A stretch of 64,000 nucleotides of DNA from Antedon mediterranea (GCF_964355755.1 NC_092674.1:14701001-14765000), one strand, 5' to 3'; numbered from the stretch's first letter, positions 22,231 to 33,949 are shown. Translations and numbers: made by a program. Notes: generated by a model not told the origin, from the letters alone.

Positions 22231-23740
22231 ATTATAAATCTGTGATTTCACATAGGTGAATAGGCTCTGATGCAGGCAAATTATTGTTTGCTGCCCTCAA
22301 TCACGCCCGTAAGACGTACTACAAATGTTGTGTCACTTAATAAAGTTTTTAGCATGATCAAAATGAAACATGAAAATTAGAAGATAATTGTCTGCGCAAT
22401 GACAACATTAAACGTTGAAGAACTCGATACATAAAATTAAAATGTGCACTAAATATTTTTTGACGCGAAAGGATGAAAATTCAACTATTTATTTCATCTA
22501 TGCAGGATTTATTCTCATTCTTCAGATACAACTGGCTATATGATGGCATCACAGCATCCGGTAACTACAATTTTACAGCTTTCATAATAAGTTTTAATCA
22601 TGACCAGCAGATTCATAATAAATTGTAATCATGACTATCACTTTAAATACAAAGTAGCTATAAGAGATAAAATAAATTGAAATTATTTTTATTCACATTT
22701 CCAACATTATGACGTCATTAACATTAAAATAATTTGTGAGTCATACAAAACATAGAATAGGACCTGAAGAAAAAATGATGTTTGTGTTGAATTCTTTTTA
22801 TTTTGTGTCAGATAGTAACAGTGTATACATACTACATACAGTATAGCCTAGGTGAAATGACTGGATCCTCCTTTTATAAATTTTTTTACATGATGCCATC
22901 AAATGAATTATGAAAATAGCATTTTCAAAAGACGATTGCCTGTCAACATATTGCCATGTTTAGAGATTAAAACATGTAGAATACAGATGCGCGCTCATAC
23001 GTCTAAAAAGTTTGGGCGCGTGGAAATTTTTGACATTTGCAAAATGGCATAATCAGCGTAGAAAGATTAGAAATTAATTTTGTGCATTTTTTAATTTTAA
23101 ATCCGCATGCACATGTAAATTTTGTTAAAATATGCCATTTTTATTCCACAGAAAGTTGACTCTTGATATGAATTAAATTGAAGTGTAAAAAAAAAATTAC
23201 TTTTGGTTATTATATAAATTCACAAAATCGCCCGCAAGTCATGTTGCGCAGCCCTGAGGTCATTTAACAATAGGACACGTAAATGTCGATATGTTGATGA
23301 TGTTTACGATATGTTCTGTTTACAGGTTTTAGAGAAACGCGACACACAAAAAAGAAGAAAGGAAGAAGAATAGATTTGAACTAGTCAGATTGAAGAGTTA
23401 GTAATTTGCACGACAAACACCACATGCATGTCATTCAGAAAATTGTACGCATAAAAATATTATGCCATTATGACCTGGGGAAAAACAATGTGATTAATAG
23501 TAAACTCTTTATTTTGTGTCTAAGTATGTACATTACTATATACAAACTACATCAGTGTAGAATAGGTGAAATTACGGGACCCGTCTTTTATTCCATTTTT
23601 TAACATGATGACGTCATCAAAATGAAACACGAAGATAGCAATGTTGGAAGAACAAAATCAAAGCAAAAACATATCAACATGTTGAAGGGATTCGAACACG
23701 TAGAGTATAGATGCGCGTTCTTTTAAATGTGAAACTTAGA
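22230..23740. repeat. Two diverged direct repeats, spacing about 700 bp
   Basis: 22780-23010 and 23490-23740 share, in order, TTTATTTTGTGTC, AGGTGAAAT, ACATGATG, AAATAGCA or GATAGCA, TCAACAT and a TAGA-T-CAGATGCGCG-like word. A part of the same unit (ACATGATGACGTCAT, AAAGATAGCAATTTC) reappears at 27730-27765. A solo copy of the terminal word of the 23890-27645 element (GGCTCTGATG, GCAAATTATTGTTTGC) is at 22261-22305. These are probably old relatives of one element family. Confidence 0.55.
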
Positions 23741-24093
23741 CTAATTAGTTATCCACACCACAAACGCCACGCGCACGTACGTTAAGCCTGTCTTAAAAAA
23801 TATAAAAAACATTTATGTGCTACTGTTTTATGATTGATTATATGCTAACCTATAACATGTTATAGGTTACCAGATTTTTAACAGAGGTGAAATGACTCTG
23901 ATAGGAGCAAATTATTGTTTGCCGCCCTCTATCATATAAAAATGCATTACAAATTTTGATATCCCATATAGTCCAGTCCCTAAGGGGAGAAAAAGGGGTG
24001 GGATGTTACCAGACTGGATACAAATTTTTCAGTATAGCAGTTTGGTAGAGTATAGTGTGGAGATGCCAAAACAAAGTTACTGGAAATCTGATT

Positions 24094-24437
24094 TGACCTC
24101 TGTGACCTCTGACCTCAATTTTTATATTTTTCTATTATATAAATAATAATCGCCATATCTTGACAACGCAGAGACATTTTACATTTATTTTTTTTTCAAA
24201 ATGCTTGGAAGATATATATTTATGTTCGCTATAATGAAAATAATTGTACAAAAATGGCCGCAAAGACTTTATTTTTCAGTTTGACCTTTGACCTTGATTG
24301 CCTAATATCTCAATAACACGCAATCTCAGAGATTTGAGAATGGGCTCAAAATGTTAAGAAAATAAATCTAATATTTAGTCTAATAGAAACTTTTTTCAAA
24401 AAATTACCATAAATTAAGCTTTTTTGACCCTTGACCT
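24094..24437 (-). promoter_or_regulatory. Cluster of TGACCT direct repeats, left arm
   Basis: TGACCT half-sites spaced by one base occur at 24103-24115 and 24282-24294, plus a one-mismatch site at 24425-24437. The one-base spacing is the DR1 arrangement bound by RXR, HNF4 and COUP-type nuclear receptors. Function here is inferred only from the motif. Confidence 0.5.
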
Positions 24438-24639
24438 CTAATGTTTGAATATGTCAATATCTCGGTAACTATTTGTCCTAAAAAGTTCAGTTTGGTGTCA
24501 AATTGTTTATAATATACACATTTATATTTGCTCTAACAAAATATTTTGTCAGAATTCAATTGGAAATGTCATTTTGAGCTATGACCCATCGTTTTGCATA
24601 TATTTAGCAATTAATATTTAATAATCTATAAAAAGAGAT

Positions 24640-24895
24640 CGAGAGAGGGGAGGGGGTTGGGGTGGATGGAGAGACACATATTTTTGTTACATGTTACACA
24701 AATGTTAAACTCTGTCTACACTATAACATTTTTATGCGACAAAAAAATGTGATGTGCCCATATATGGACACGATGAATGACATATCACTACCATATTTGG
24801 GCACATCACACCTTTTTTGTTAAACTAGTTTATAGTGTAGACAAACATGTAAAAAATATGTCTCTCCATCACCCCAACCACCTCCCCCTCTCTCG
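24640..24895. mobile_element. Hairpin MITE of about 255 bp
   Basis: The two halves are inverted repeats. CGAGAGAGGGGAGG, GGTTGGGGTG, ATGGAGAGACA and GTCTACACTATA recur in reverse complement as AGTGTAGAC, TGTCTCTCCAT, CACCCCAACC and CCTCCCCCTCTCTCG. GATGTGCCCA near the centre is also mirrored. No clear target duplication. It lies between the arms of the 23890-27645 element. Confidence 0.75.
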
Positions 24896-24899
24896 CTTT

Positions 24900-26040
24900 T
24901 CCAATGCTACTGCATGCATCTATACACATCAAAATGACCGGAATTGTACTGGAAAGTTTTTAGCTACATTTGAAAATAAGTCCCAGAGGATGGGTGTATT
25001 GTAATGTTATCAGAATTATGGCAATTGTTTGTAATGGGAAAGTTTTAAAACTACATTTGAAATATTTGCTAATAATATCACATGCTATTAAAGATATACT
25101 TATTTTCCCCCTGACAAAAGTAATTTTGACAAATATTTTTGTTGAATATGCAATTTTAATGTCACACATAATAGTTTCACCAAAAATTGGATTGAAAAAA
25201 AATGATATAGTGCATACCCAAAAAAACTGTAATTCAAAGCAAAAAATAGGCTGGAAGTCAATAGGGGTTCACATGGAACTATGTCTAGAAGAAGTGGATT
25301 TAACAATTTTCTACTAACTGGACTAACCTTGACAAATCCCGTTCTTTGGTACAATTATGTCTAGTTAATTAAATTTCATAAAATCCTGGTATTGGAGATT
25401 TTAAATGCTATTTTATGTAAAAAAAAATCATCTATTTCTTTTATTTATCCCGTATGTTGTTTACTTTTAACTTCTGATTACAAACAATTGGTCATTTTAC
25501 TTTCTGTGTTAAATTTTGTATTCTATTTTTCAGTATAGTAAATATTTTAGGCCTACCATCTTCTAATATCTAATTAGACCTCTGTCCTCGTCATTTAATT
25601 TTTTAGGACATTTTATGGGGTACACAATGAAGAATGACCATATTCTTTGCAATTCAAATGTTAAATATGAAAATGAAATGGGTTACAAAATTCTTCAATT
25701 TCATTGGTGCAAATGAGGCTAAAGGCCACCCGCTGGGTTGTTAATTGGATTACCCTCATAAAATAACTGGCTATCCTTGGATTTACTTCTAAATCCAAGC
25801 AGCAATAATTGTCCAGAAAAAAAACATCATCCGGACATAATTGAGCGTTCACATCCAAATTATGGCGAGATCATGTAGATAATCTACTTAAATTAACTAG
25901 CCATAGTGCGATGTGAACGCCACTATTGTGATTTTGGTTAAATTAACTGTTTATTTTGTCTTTAAAGTGATATTTACTCTATTTTTTAAATTAGCTCTTT
26001 GATTAAACACCTCTTCCAATGTCTTGTCTTACTAATCTTC
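24900..26040. other. AT-rich DNA, no gene seen
   Basis: Interior of the long-arm element. The short frames here show no domain and no consistent splice structure. Confidence 0.4.
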
Positions 26041-26049
26041 CTTAACTTC

Positions 26050-26480
26050 TCTTTGAACGATCGTAATCAATATTTGTTGAGGTATAATATTTCCCTCTAA
26101 TATGGTAATGCCTGTTTTATTGAGTCAAATGCTTTCTGATAATCTCTAAATCAAAGATTTGGTGATATTCATTTCCTTTTTATTTTAGTTGATTGACAAA
26201 CTGTATAAGATGGTCCTACTGTATAAAGCCTTATATATTGGTTTATTTACTTCTAGTCGGTCTCTGATTTTGTTTTTTGATTACTTTTGTAAATTATTTG
26301 TGTACATGTGATAATGTTCGTTTGGTCGGTAATGGTTGATATCAGTTTTGTCATGTTTTTGTGGATTAAAGTATAATTATCATTGCTTCTCTTAATTTCT
26401 TCTGGTTTCAAAGATTTTGTTAGTGTTATGAGCTGGATGTGTTATTGCCTCATTAAGCCAAGATGGTAATTTTGACTGCT
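26050..26480 (-). pseudogene. Possible reverse-transcriptase relic
   Basis: On the minus strand the frame DYQKAFDSIKQAL resembles RT motif A of non-LTR retrotransposons (YxKAFDSI). It is surrounded by in-frame stops and broken fragments. Only this motif supports the call. Confidence 0.35.
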
Positions 26481-27132
26481 CACTGGTTTGTTTTCCTTTT
26501 ATATTCCACTACAAATGTTCTTGAAAAGAAATCAGCTTTGTAATTAATTTGTCTTTGATCCTTTTCAGATTTCTAATATTTTAAACATATGTTTTTCTTT
26601 TCTTCGCTTTTTCCTCACTGTTTCAAACATTTCATTTTTTCAGCATACTTCAAGCAATTAATTGATAATTAGGTCATATGTTTATGAGTATCAAATCGCA
26701 TTGGTTAATTCTTCTTTTCTTTCTTTAAGATCCTGATTTTCATTTTTTTTTTTATTGTTATTTAACTTTTAAGTTTATCTAATTTTTTGTTGATATTAAG
26801 TGTTGCTCTTACGGTGTAGGCCTACCATGCGATGGAATTATATATTGAAATTAAATTAAACATTAAGTTTTAAGAAAATTGTAAAAGGCTAAATAGGATA
26901 TTGAATGTAGTTCTGGTCCATTAAATCTATATTTTAGGTATATTATTATAAGTATGACACACGCACGCTTAACAGTATATCCTGGTCATACCTCAAACTG
27001 GCATTTCCAGTAAAAATATGATAACATCTTCTATTAGAGCTAATATAAATGTTTACATTTTGAACATTTTGACACCAAGTTGAACTTTTTATGACATTTG
27101 GTTACAGAGATACAGACATATTTAAACATTAA

Positions 27133-27466
27133 AGGTCAAAGGTCAGTAAATTACATTTCCTGTGGATTTGGAAGAACATGTTTAATTAGAGTATATATAA
27201 ATATGTATGCTCTTAACAATTTGAAACAAATTTCAAGAAATTTTGACCAGTAGTTATTGAGATATAGTAAGCCGAGGTCAAAGGTCAAAACATTGAGAAA
27301 TTACATTTCCGGTCGTTTTTTTGAAAAAAGTTCTATTAGAGCGAATATAAACATGTACCCTCTGATCTATTTGACACCAATATCATTTCAATTGTCAAAC
27401 CCGTTGCGGAGATATGGCTGTTTAAGATAGAAATATAAAAATTGAGGTCAGAGGTCACAGAGGTCA
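27133..27466 (+). promoter_or_regulatory. Cluster of AGGTCA direct repeats, right arm
   Basis: AGGTCA-A-AGGTCA at 27133-27145 and 27275-27287 are exact DR1 sequences. At 27445-27466, AGGTCA-G-AGGTCA is followed by a third AGGTCA after three bases. They mirror the TGACCT repeats of the left arm. Confidence 0.55.
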
Positions 27467-27822
27467 AATCAGATTTCCAGTAACTTTGTTTTGGTATCTC
27501 CATATCATGTTCTATCAACACACTTGTATCCACTATGGTAACATCCTTTCCCCTTAGGGACTGGACTAATATACACAGCATATAGCATTAATTCTACATG
27601 ATACAGAGGGCGGCAAACAACAATTTGCTCACATCAGAGCCTATGCTGGTGTATATTGTACTTATTATAATATTATATGACATATTAACTGAATTATGGG
27701 ACCTGCCCTTAATTCAAATATTTAACATGATGACGTCATAAAAAAAAACACAAAGATAGCAATTTCTGAAGAAAATTATTTGAAAACTGGTTTTGATGGA
27801 AGTCATACATGATAAATGGGGT

Positions 27823-28590
27823 CATCAGGTGGTTGAACAAACTACAACACTGTTGATGAAAAGATGTTACTGGCCTGGTTTACAACATGATGTGAAGCAA
27901 TATTCGGAAATGTTTTACCTGTGTACTTCGTAAAGCACCGACGCCAAGTATTACTAAACCGCCAGAGATTCTATGTATTGATTTTATTCACTTCGATCAG
28001 GGTTGAGATTTTGAGGGAAAGTTAATTAAAAAATTGTGCACATTGTATGACATTCAGAAAACCCAAACTAGTCCATATCGACCTTGTGGAAATGGTCAAG
28101 TTGAAAGATTTAATTCTACCTTATGTAAAATGATTCGCTCAGTGGAAATTAATAGACGTAAATATTGGCCAGATTTGTTATTTCATCTTGTTTATAATGT
28201 ATAATACTACTATCCATAAATTACTAATTATACTCCATTTCAATTCAATTCAAAATTCTTTAACGATACCACACGGGGCATTTGGGTTAATGCATGGTCG
28301 GCAACCTAAGATTTTGATTGATCACATTATTAAAAATAATACTGATATTGATAATAATTAGGACTGTGATTATGTAGTACATAAGGCTAACTCTATGAAA
28401 TTTGTTAATGAAACACTAATTAAGAACATTAGTAATGCGTATAAAGTAAATAAGCAAAATGATGTACAGGTATATGATATAAAACCTGTAATGGGTGGTC
28501 TTAATAAGAGAGTAAATAGAAGCTTACTGACTACTGACCCAGGGAAGATATGTGTGACCCACCACCATTTTTGTAGACACATACAGTAAG
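27823..28590 (+). pseudogene. Gypsy-type integrase relic
   Basis: GHQVVEQTTTLLMKRCYWPG with DVKQYSE fits the H2C2 zinc-binding arm. TSPYRPCGNGQVERFNSTL and RKYWPDLLFHLVYN fit the end of the integrase catalytic core (including the late acidic residue in GQVERFN). FGLMHGRQP and a lysine-rich tail follow. Frameshifts and stops lie between (for example after LCTS and after YNV), and RT, RNase H and LTRs are absent. It is a short orphan relic. Confidence 0.8.
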
Positions 28591-28741
28591 CATACGCCAT
28601 TTTTTCCCGTGAAACAACAAAGCTATACAGTGGTCATGACTTCCCATCACGTGCTGGCAACTTGGTAATACTCCATGCGGGACTATAAGCTTACTCTACC
28701 CTCCTGAAAATACATCAATGACTTGTTACCTTTAGTTAAAA

Positions 28742-29339
28742 ATGGATATATCTGCGCCGGACTTGGCGGTCAGACCTCGGGATTTTAGGAAAAAGAAAAA
28801 TGAAAAAAGTTATCTGATAGTTAATGATCAGACAATTGAACGTGTTCATGAAACCAAATATCTTGGTACACATATTGATGATCAACTTAGTTTTGAAAAA
28901 AATACGGCCGAGATAATTAAGAAAGGTCACCAAAGGTTATATTTCCTAAGAAAGCTAAATAAATTTATGAAAAACAGGTCCTAAGTAAATTAAGTAAAAT
29001 TTTAGAAGATAAGAAACATCCATTACATATGAGATTCAAGTCAGGCCGGTTACGGGCTCCTATAGCTGATACGTCAAGAAACCGACTGTCTTTTGTACCA
29101 AATTCAACTCATATTTTAACTCAAAGATTGTTAGATCATAAAAGCGCACATGCAATATATATTTTAAAGTTTTACTGTTGATGGATGTTTTAATTAATGT
29201 TTTTAAATTGTAAATTTGTTCTATGTATGATGTAATTATGAATGTTTTACCATATTTTTCTGTCGAGGAAAACAATTTTTCCATGTACAATTTATTTTAT
29301 ATGGAACGAATAAAGATTTGATTTGATTTGATTTGATTT
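28742..29339 (+). pseudogene. Non-LTR retrotransposon 3' end (Jockey/CR1-like)
   Basis: The frame 28742-28984 has the post-RT region DFRKKKNEK, IERVHETKYLGTHID and KKGHQRLYFLRKLNKF. After a frameshift, ILEDKKHPLHMRF and SRNRLSFVPN complete the usual C-terminus. It ends in a short 3' tail of ATTTG units (29316-29339). The 5' part is missing, as is normal for 5'-truncated non-LTR copies. Confidence 0.8.
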
Positions 29340-29570
29340 CGTAACGGCAAAACGATAGTTTCTATTATTGCAGATGGCGGTGGGGATTTCAACACTGGAC
29401 ACCATACAAAACTTCTGTATTTTGCAAGGCTTTTCCGAAAAACTGGACTGGATGAAATGAATGAAAATAATATGTCATGGTTCGGTGATACTAGTTCAAT
29501 TAATAGCACAATTGATGCTACTGATATCGAGGAAAACATCAAGGAAAACATCGAAGAGCCAAATGTTGCA
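29340..29570. other. Unassigned stretch beside a Harbinger end
   Basis: A plus-strand frame (ADGGGDFNTGHH through ALEFNKELFL, ending 29600) has no clear family. Its last residues resemble the start of the MADF domain encoded at 19830. It could be a remnant of the second gene of the Harbinger relic, which would be in the right orientation for that. Confidence 0.3.
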
Positions 29571-29577
29571 CTTGAAT

Positions 29578-29941
29578 TTAACAAGGAACTGTTCTTGTAA
29601 TGACAGGCTGAAACAAACTGCCTGGGTGAAAATAGGGCAAGTCTTTTAAACAAAGACGGTAAGTAGTACTAGACCTACCTAGCCTAGGTATACTAATTAT
29701 TAATATTAGTATATACAGTATATTAATATTAGTTAATAATCGTGATTTTATAAGTAATAGGTGTCTAACATTCACTGCAGCCATTTTCATTTTGCGCTAA
29801 TCATCGCTAATGGCGCGAAAACTACCGAGCGAATCGAATCACGAATTGCTAGTGTAAAATATAATATACAATCGCGCGAACTTTTTTGCGGCGAAATAAT
29901 TCGCGTCGCGCGAATAAATTCGTCTAGTGTAAAATAGGCTT
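29578..29941 (-). mobile_element. Harbinger remnant, transposase 5' end and one TIR
   Basis: 29906-29941 is a TIR of the same family as the element at 17185 (reverse complement starts AGCCTATTTTACACTAGACG). On the minus strand a frame starting at 29790 reads MAAVNVRHLLLIKSRLL, matching MPAVNLRNLLLIK of the 17331 transposase. The ATG-to-TIR distance is about 150 bp in both. The rest of the transposase and the other TIR are missing. Confidence 0.75.
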
Positions 29942-30267
29942 TATAGACCTATAAATAATTATATATGCTACTACCAAATATGCATTTGCATTTTTTTGTG
30001 TTAATAAATAAAATAAATCTGCTTGAAATTGTAATTGTTTCTACTTATTTGTCTATACGAAAATAACGTTTAAATCCTGTTTAAAAAAAAATGTTTTTAT
30101 TCAGTTTGTCGACGACATTTTTTTTGGCTTTGATATGAATCAATATCTTTACGATTGACGATTTAGTGATGCTTATCAGCATGTTAACGCGGGTTTCAAT
30201 CGTGACTTGATTCGTGTTAACGCGAATTGGTGCGAAATAGCAAGATAGTAGTATAATGCAACGCAAC
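29942..30267. other. No gene seen
   Basis: AT-rich, with the words GTTAACGCG and CGTGTTAACGCGAATTG repeated as short inverted motifs at 30183-30230. Nothing else is supported. Confidence 0.35.
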
Positions 30268-30437
30268 GATTTACTGTCACTCTCGCTCGCGATCAATTAG
30301 GCTTAGCATCAGGTAAGTTTCAGTTAGTTTTATATTTTGCCAGAGACATATGATTTACTGTCACTCTCGCTCGCAATCAATTAGGCTTAGCATCAGGTAA
30401 GTTTCAGTTAGTTTTATATTTTGCCAGAGACATATGA
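30268..30437. repeat. Recent 84-bp tandem duplication
   Basis: Two adjacent copies, starting GATTTACTGTCACTCTCGCT at 30268 and 30352, with one visible substitution (CGCGATC against CGCAATC). The near identity implies a recent event. Confidence 0.9.
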
Positions 30438-32130
30438 TTATGCGTTTGTGTCGTTTGGAATAATTTGTAGATCACAGGCATGAAATTGTATTGACCCAAA
30501 TCAACACACATGTTTACCAACCGCTGAACGAGCACATGGTTTGTGTATCTAATTACGCATTCATCGTCCTCGATTTGTTTTAGGTTAATTTGTGTACCCC
30601 AAAAAGGACAGTTCGTCGTCAGTCAGTATTAGGCCTAATGTTTATTTTCCAATAAATACATTTTCCAAATATTGAATGTGCATTTATATCAATAAAATAT
30701 CAATTAGTTAGTTTTATAGAATACATCATCCACTGTCAAAAACCTCGTTTGTGGGTTTCCGGCCGTTGTGTGCATAAACTTGTATATGCAGGAAAAGAAT
30801 TAAATATGCAAAAACTATAACTAATAACGTTTGAAGTAGAACACTCAGAACAATCTTTTGTTAAAGTGTGCGCCCTCTATTGTTGTGGTATTTATCCACT
30901 TATATGCAAATTATGCTTATACACTACAGTATGGTCGAAGGCGGTGTTATGTGCGAGGCCTTACAATTTATTATCAGTGTTTCCAGGATATGTATTGCAG
31001 TATCATACGTTATTCAAAGAATAAATCCTGCATAAAAATTAAGCCTTCGTGTACGAGTTATAATAAAGTGTTGCTTTATTACACTTTACTAAACTTTTTT
31101 ATTCGGTGATTTTGCTGGTTCATTGTTTTACAGATTTTTACTGTCATACGATTTACATTATTTCAAATACTTAATTGTTGCATTTCACGATATCCATCAT
31201 TGTCAATCAGGTCAGATAACTTTAATGTTTTCCAGTTAATTCCTAATTTAATGTATTATTTATGCTCCTCCTACAAAATGTTCTTCCAATCAAATGATAA
31301 CCATAATGTTTGATATCTTACAATGCAACTTTTAAATAGTCTTATTTGCTTTTAATTATTACGCATATTAAAAATGTACATTAAATTATTTAAAGTAAAA
31401 TCATTGTAATATGCTGTTATATGTACGACAGGAGTACAATTACCAGATTATGATTTTGTTTATCCTATAAATATATATGATGCAATGTAATAAATATATA
31501 TGTGGACAACATTACAAAATAGCATATTGTTTTTTTTTAATATAATGAAACTGATACAAAGGTGAATAATATGCATGCAATCTGGGGCCTAATCCACATG
31601 TACAATGTTTTCAACTACGACCATAGACCTATCACAGTTTCTCCAACAGTATTCGTTATGGTATGCTATTTGTTATCGTTAGGGAAATGAAACATCAACC
31701 AATGGAGTTTTTAACAATTCCTACAGCACCCAGTAGTACACAAAAACCAGGACAAAGGAAAAGAATTAAATGTGCAAAAACTATAACTGTTAAACGTTTG
31801 AAGTAGAATACTCTAGTACAATCTTTACTAAACTCTGATAGATAGTTTTTTTGTCACTCGGTATTATGTTATTTATGCTATTTGTTATGTTATTGTTACC
31901 GATTTTGACATAGGAAACATGATAAAAATTAACATAATGACAAATGGAAGAAATCGCGAGACTCATTCGTTTCGTTGCTATTATGGTTATCAAACGCATT
32001 CGGTTCTGGAATACGACGGCAAGAAATTCAACTTTAAACTTCAATTTTATCAGTTTCTGAAAGAATTAAGCTTTGAAATTTACAAAATACCACTAATCAA
32101 ATAATAAATAAATAAACAAAAATCAAGATG
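30438..32130. other. No gene seen; one dispersed repeat pair
   Basis: 30790-30862 and 31754-31826 share AGGAAAAGAATTAAAT, GCAAAAACTATAACT, ACGTTTGAAGTAGAA and ACAATCTTT in order, in direct orientation about 965 bp apart. The rest is AT-rich with short frames only. Confidence 0.5.
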
Positions 32131-32140
32131 GATATTTTTT

Positions 32141-33153
32141 CGCCGTGGCTTAAGAAGATACGGTACCGTATCCTAACTTCTGTTTGCTAAAGGTACGGTA
32201 AAATTGCATTACGTCATAATCAGCCAATGGGGTGGTGGTACTGTCTGTGTGTGACGTCATTGTATAAGGACTTTGGATTTGTTTTATCGTGAAAACAGTG
32301 ATATTACCGCTTAACATTTTCTTTATGCTTAATTTATCGCTATTATCACCGTCGTGTGTGACAAAAACTAAATGTAGCCTGCGTCTGTTACTATTTTGAA
32401 AAGCCAAAACATGTTGATTTTTAATTCTAGAATACAGAAAACCGTTTCAAAAGAGGCCTACTACGTACTATAACCTCATTATATGAGTTTTGTTTGTGTA
32501 GGGAAAGCGGCGCCAGGCTGGGGCCAGCTGCATTTCTCTGAATTCTGTGACTCAGCCCTGGGGCTGTCTAAATCATAGTATTTGCTTGTTGTTTATGGTC
32601 ACCATCTAAACAAAGTTTAATAAAAAATATAGAATATAAATATATATATGGAATAAAAATAAAACCTCATATACTATATGGACGAATGAACTAGGTGCAA
32701 CACAATTTCCAACATTGAATTATAATTCCTTTACTTCTAATTTGGCTATCAACATATCGGATTATAATACTACTACCTGTAATCATGGAGGTATTTATAC
32801 CTCCATGCTGTAATTATATTGTATAATGAAATAATACTTGTTTTAAACGCTGTATGTAACGTCCACCAACCACATGAACTTGCTCTATTACTTTAGCCTC
32901 GACATTGTCGTCCGTTATTAAACTTCTGGATTCAACATTTGCTAGATCTAGCCCCGGTGCTGAGTCACAAAATCAGCGCACACATCCATGCAGCCTGCCG
33001 ACATTCTCTACATACGCGATATGAATAAAAAATCCAAAGTCCTTATACGATGACGTCACACACGTACCATTGGCTGATTATGACATAATGCAATTTTACC
33101 GTACCTTTAGCAAACGGAAGTTAGGATACGGTACCGTATCTTTAGCCATGGCG
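32141..33153. mobile_element. 1-kb non-autonomous element with 9-bp target duplication
   Basis: Flanked by ATATTTTTT on both sides (32132-32140, 33154-33162). The inverted ends begin CGCCGTGGCTTAAG on the left and CGCCATGGCTAAAG on the right. They stay similar for about 140 bp (GATACGGTACCGTATCC, GGTACGGTAAAATTGCATTA, ATAATCAGCCAATGG, TGACGTCAT). The 9-bp duplication and long TIRs suggest a MULE-type MITE. The TIRs are unlike those of the MULE at 1517, so it is another family. No transposase inside. Confidence 0.8.
32784..32807. repeat. Perfect palindrome
   Basis: CATGGAGGTAT and ATACCTCCATG are 11-bp arms around TT, inside the 32141-33153 element. Short, but exact. Confidence 0.7.
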
Positions 33154-33227
33154 ATATTTTTTAATGGCAGTGTCACACCAAAATCAGTCCGGGCCAAAAT
33201 CGGTCCGGCGGACCAGTTTTTTGGAGG

Positions 33228-33337
33228 GAAATTAATGAAAAGAAGAACAAAAAAAAAGAGAGGAAAGAAAAAAATAAGAAAGAAAAAGAAAGGAAAAAAG
33301 AGAAGAAGGAAAAGAAAAAAGAAAGGACAAAAGAATT
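33228..33337 (+). repeat. Polypurine tract
   Basis: About 100 bp of almost pure A and G (AAAGAAAAAGAAAGG-type), followed by TTAATTAATTAATTAA. The frame reading through it is lysine/arginine-rich noise. Such tracts can form triplex DNA. Confidence 0.8.
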
Positions 33338-33429
33338 AATTAATTAATTAATACTATTATTAGTACTTCTCTGGCTTTCATAATTGTTTATGGTAATTTA
33401 ATTACTGACGAACATAACCCTTTTGTTTA

Positions 33430-33945
33430 CTTATTAAAGTCCGAATCGGCAGACAATATCATTACCTTAACACCAATCCAAAGATTTGTTGAGGAGGAAG
33501 AACATCAATGCTATTCAGATTCTAAACAAGAGTCGGATGGACAATCATCATCTACTGCACAAACTGGCGGAGAAGGAGTAGCATGTAATGCATGGGAAGG
33601 GAATGAGGAAGTGAAGGAGATTGTATTACCAAAAACTAATTTCTTCAATGCATTTAGAGGAAAACTAGGATTTAAAAACAACAATACGTACGGCCAACAC
33701 CATCAAATTTACAATAAGTATAACATTTTAAAAAAGCTTATTGATTTAAAATGATGACTTAAATATTGGTAAAACTATTTATATTACCTATTCTATTTAG
33801 GATAACTTTGATGATATATTTAATGAAAATATTGAGTCAGTGCCCCGCCGTAGAGCAGTCTTAGGACATTCTTCAACACTTTTAAACCAAAGAGATGCTG
33901 CTGGGTTTGGTGGTGCTTTTATTAACTTACTTTTGCTGATGTGAA
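33430..33945 (+). CDS. Unrecognised two-exon coding fragment
   Basis: An open stretch of about 107 codons without ATG runs from about 33434 to a stop at 33752. It includes SADNIITLTPIQRFVEEEEH, KQESDGQSSSTAQTGGEG and PKTNFFNAFRGKLGF. After a pyrimidine-rich stretch ending in TTTAG (33801), a second open piece reads DNFDDIFNENIESVPRRRAV with GFGGAFINLLLLM before its stop. Codon-like composition and an acidic, glutamine/serine-rich character suggest real protein. I do not recognise the family. No start or matching donor could be fixed; it may be the 3' part of a transposon or host gene. Confidence 0.4.
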
Positions 33946-33949
33946 ACAT

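Larger units (their letters stand above)
23890..27645. mobile_element. 3.7-kb element with long inverted arms
   Basis: The left arm (about 23890-24580) and right arm (about 26985-27645) are inverted repeats over some 650 bp. They end in a shared word GCAAATTRTTGTTTGCCGCC and share CCTAAGGGG near the outer side. Identity is visibly partial, so it is old. Each arm carries several AGGTCA/TGACCT direct repeats. The interior holds a hairpin MITE (24640-24895), AT-rich DNA and a possible RT relic. No transposase was seen and no target duplication could be fixed. Confidence 0.6.

Noticed and set aside
23890-27645. Polinton/Maverick (large self-synthesising transposon)
   Set aside because: Long inverted arms were suggestive, but there is no polymerase B, integrase, ATPase or capsid frame, and the ends do not show AG start or 6-bp duplication.
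33070-33339. 89-residue frame ending in a lysine/arginine-rich tail
   Set aside because: Half of it is the right TIR of the 32141-33153 element and the rest is the polypurine tract. Composition artefact.
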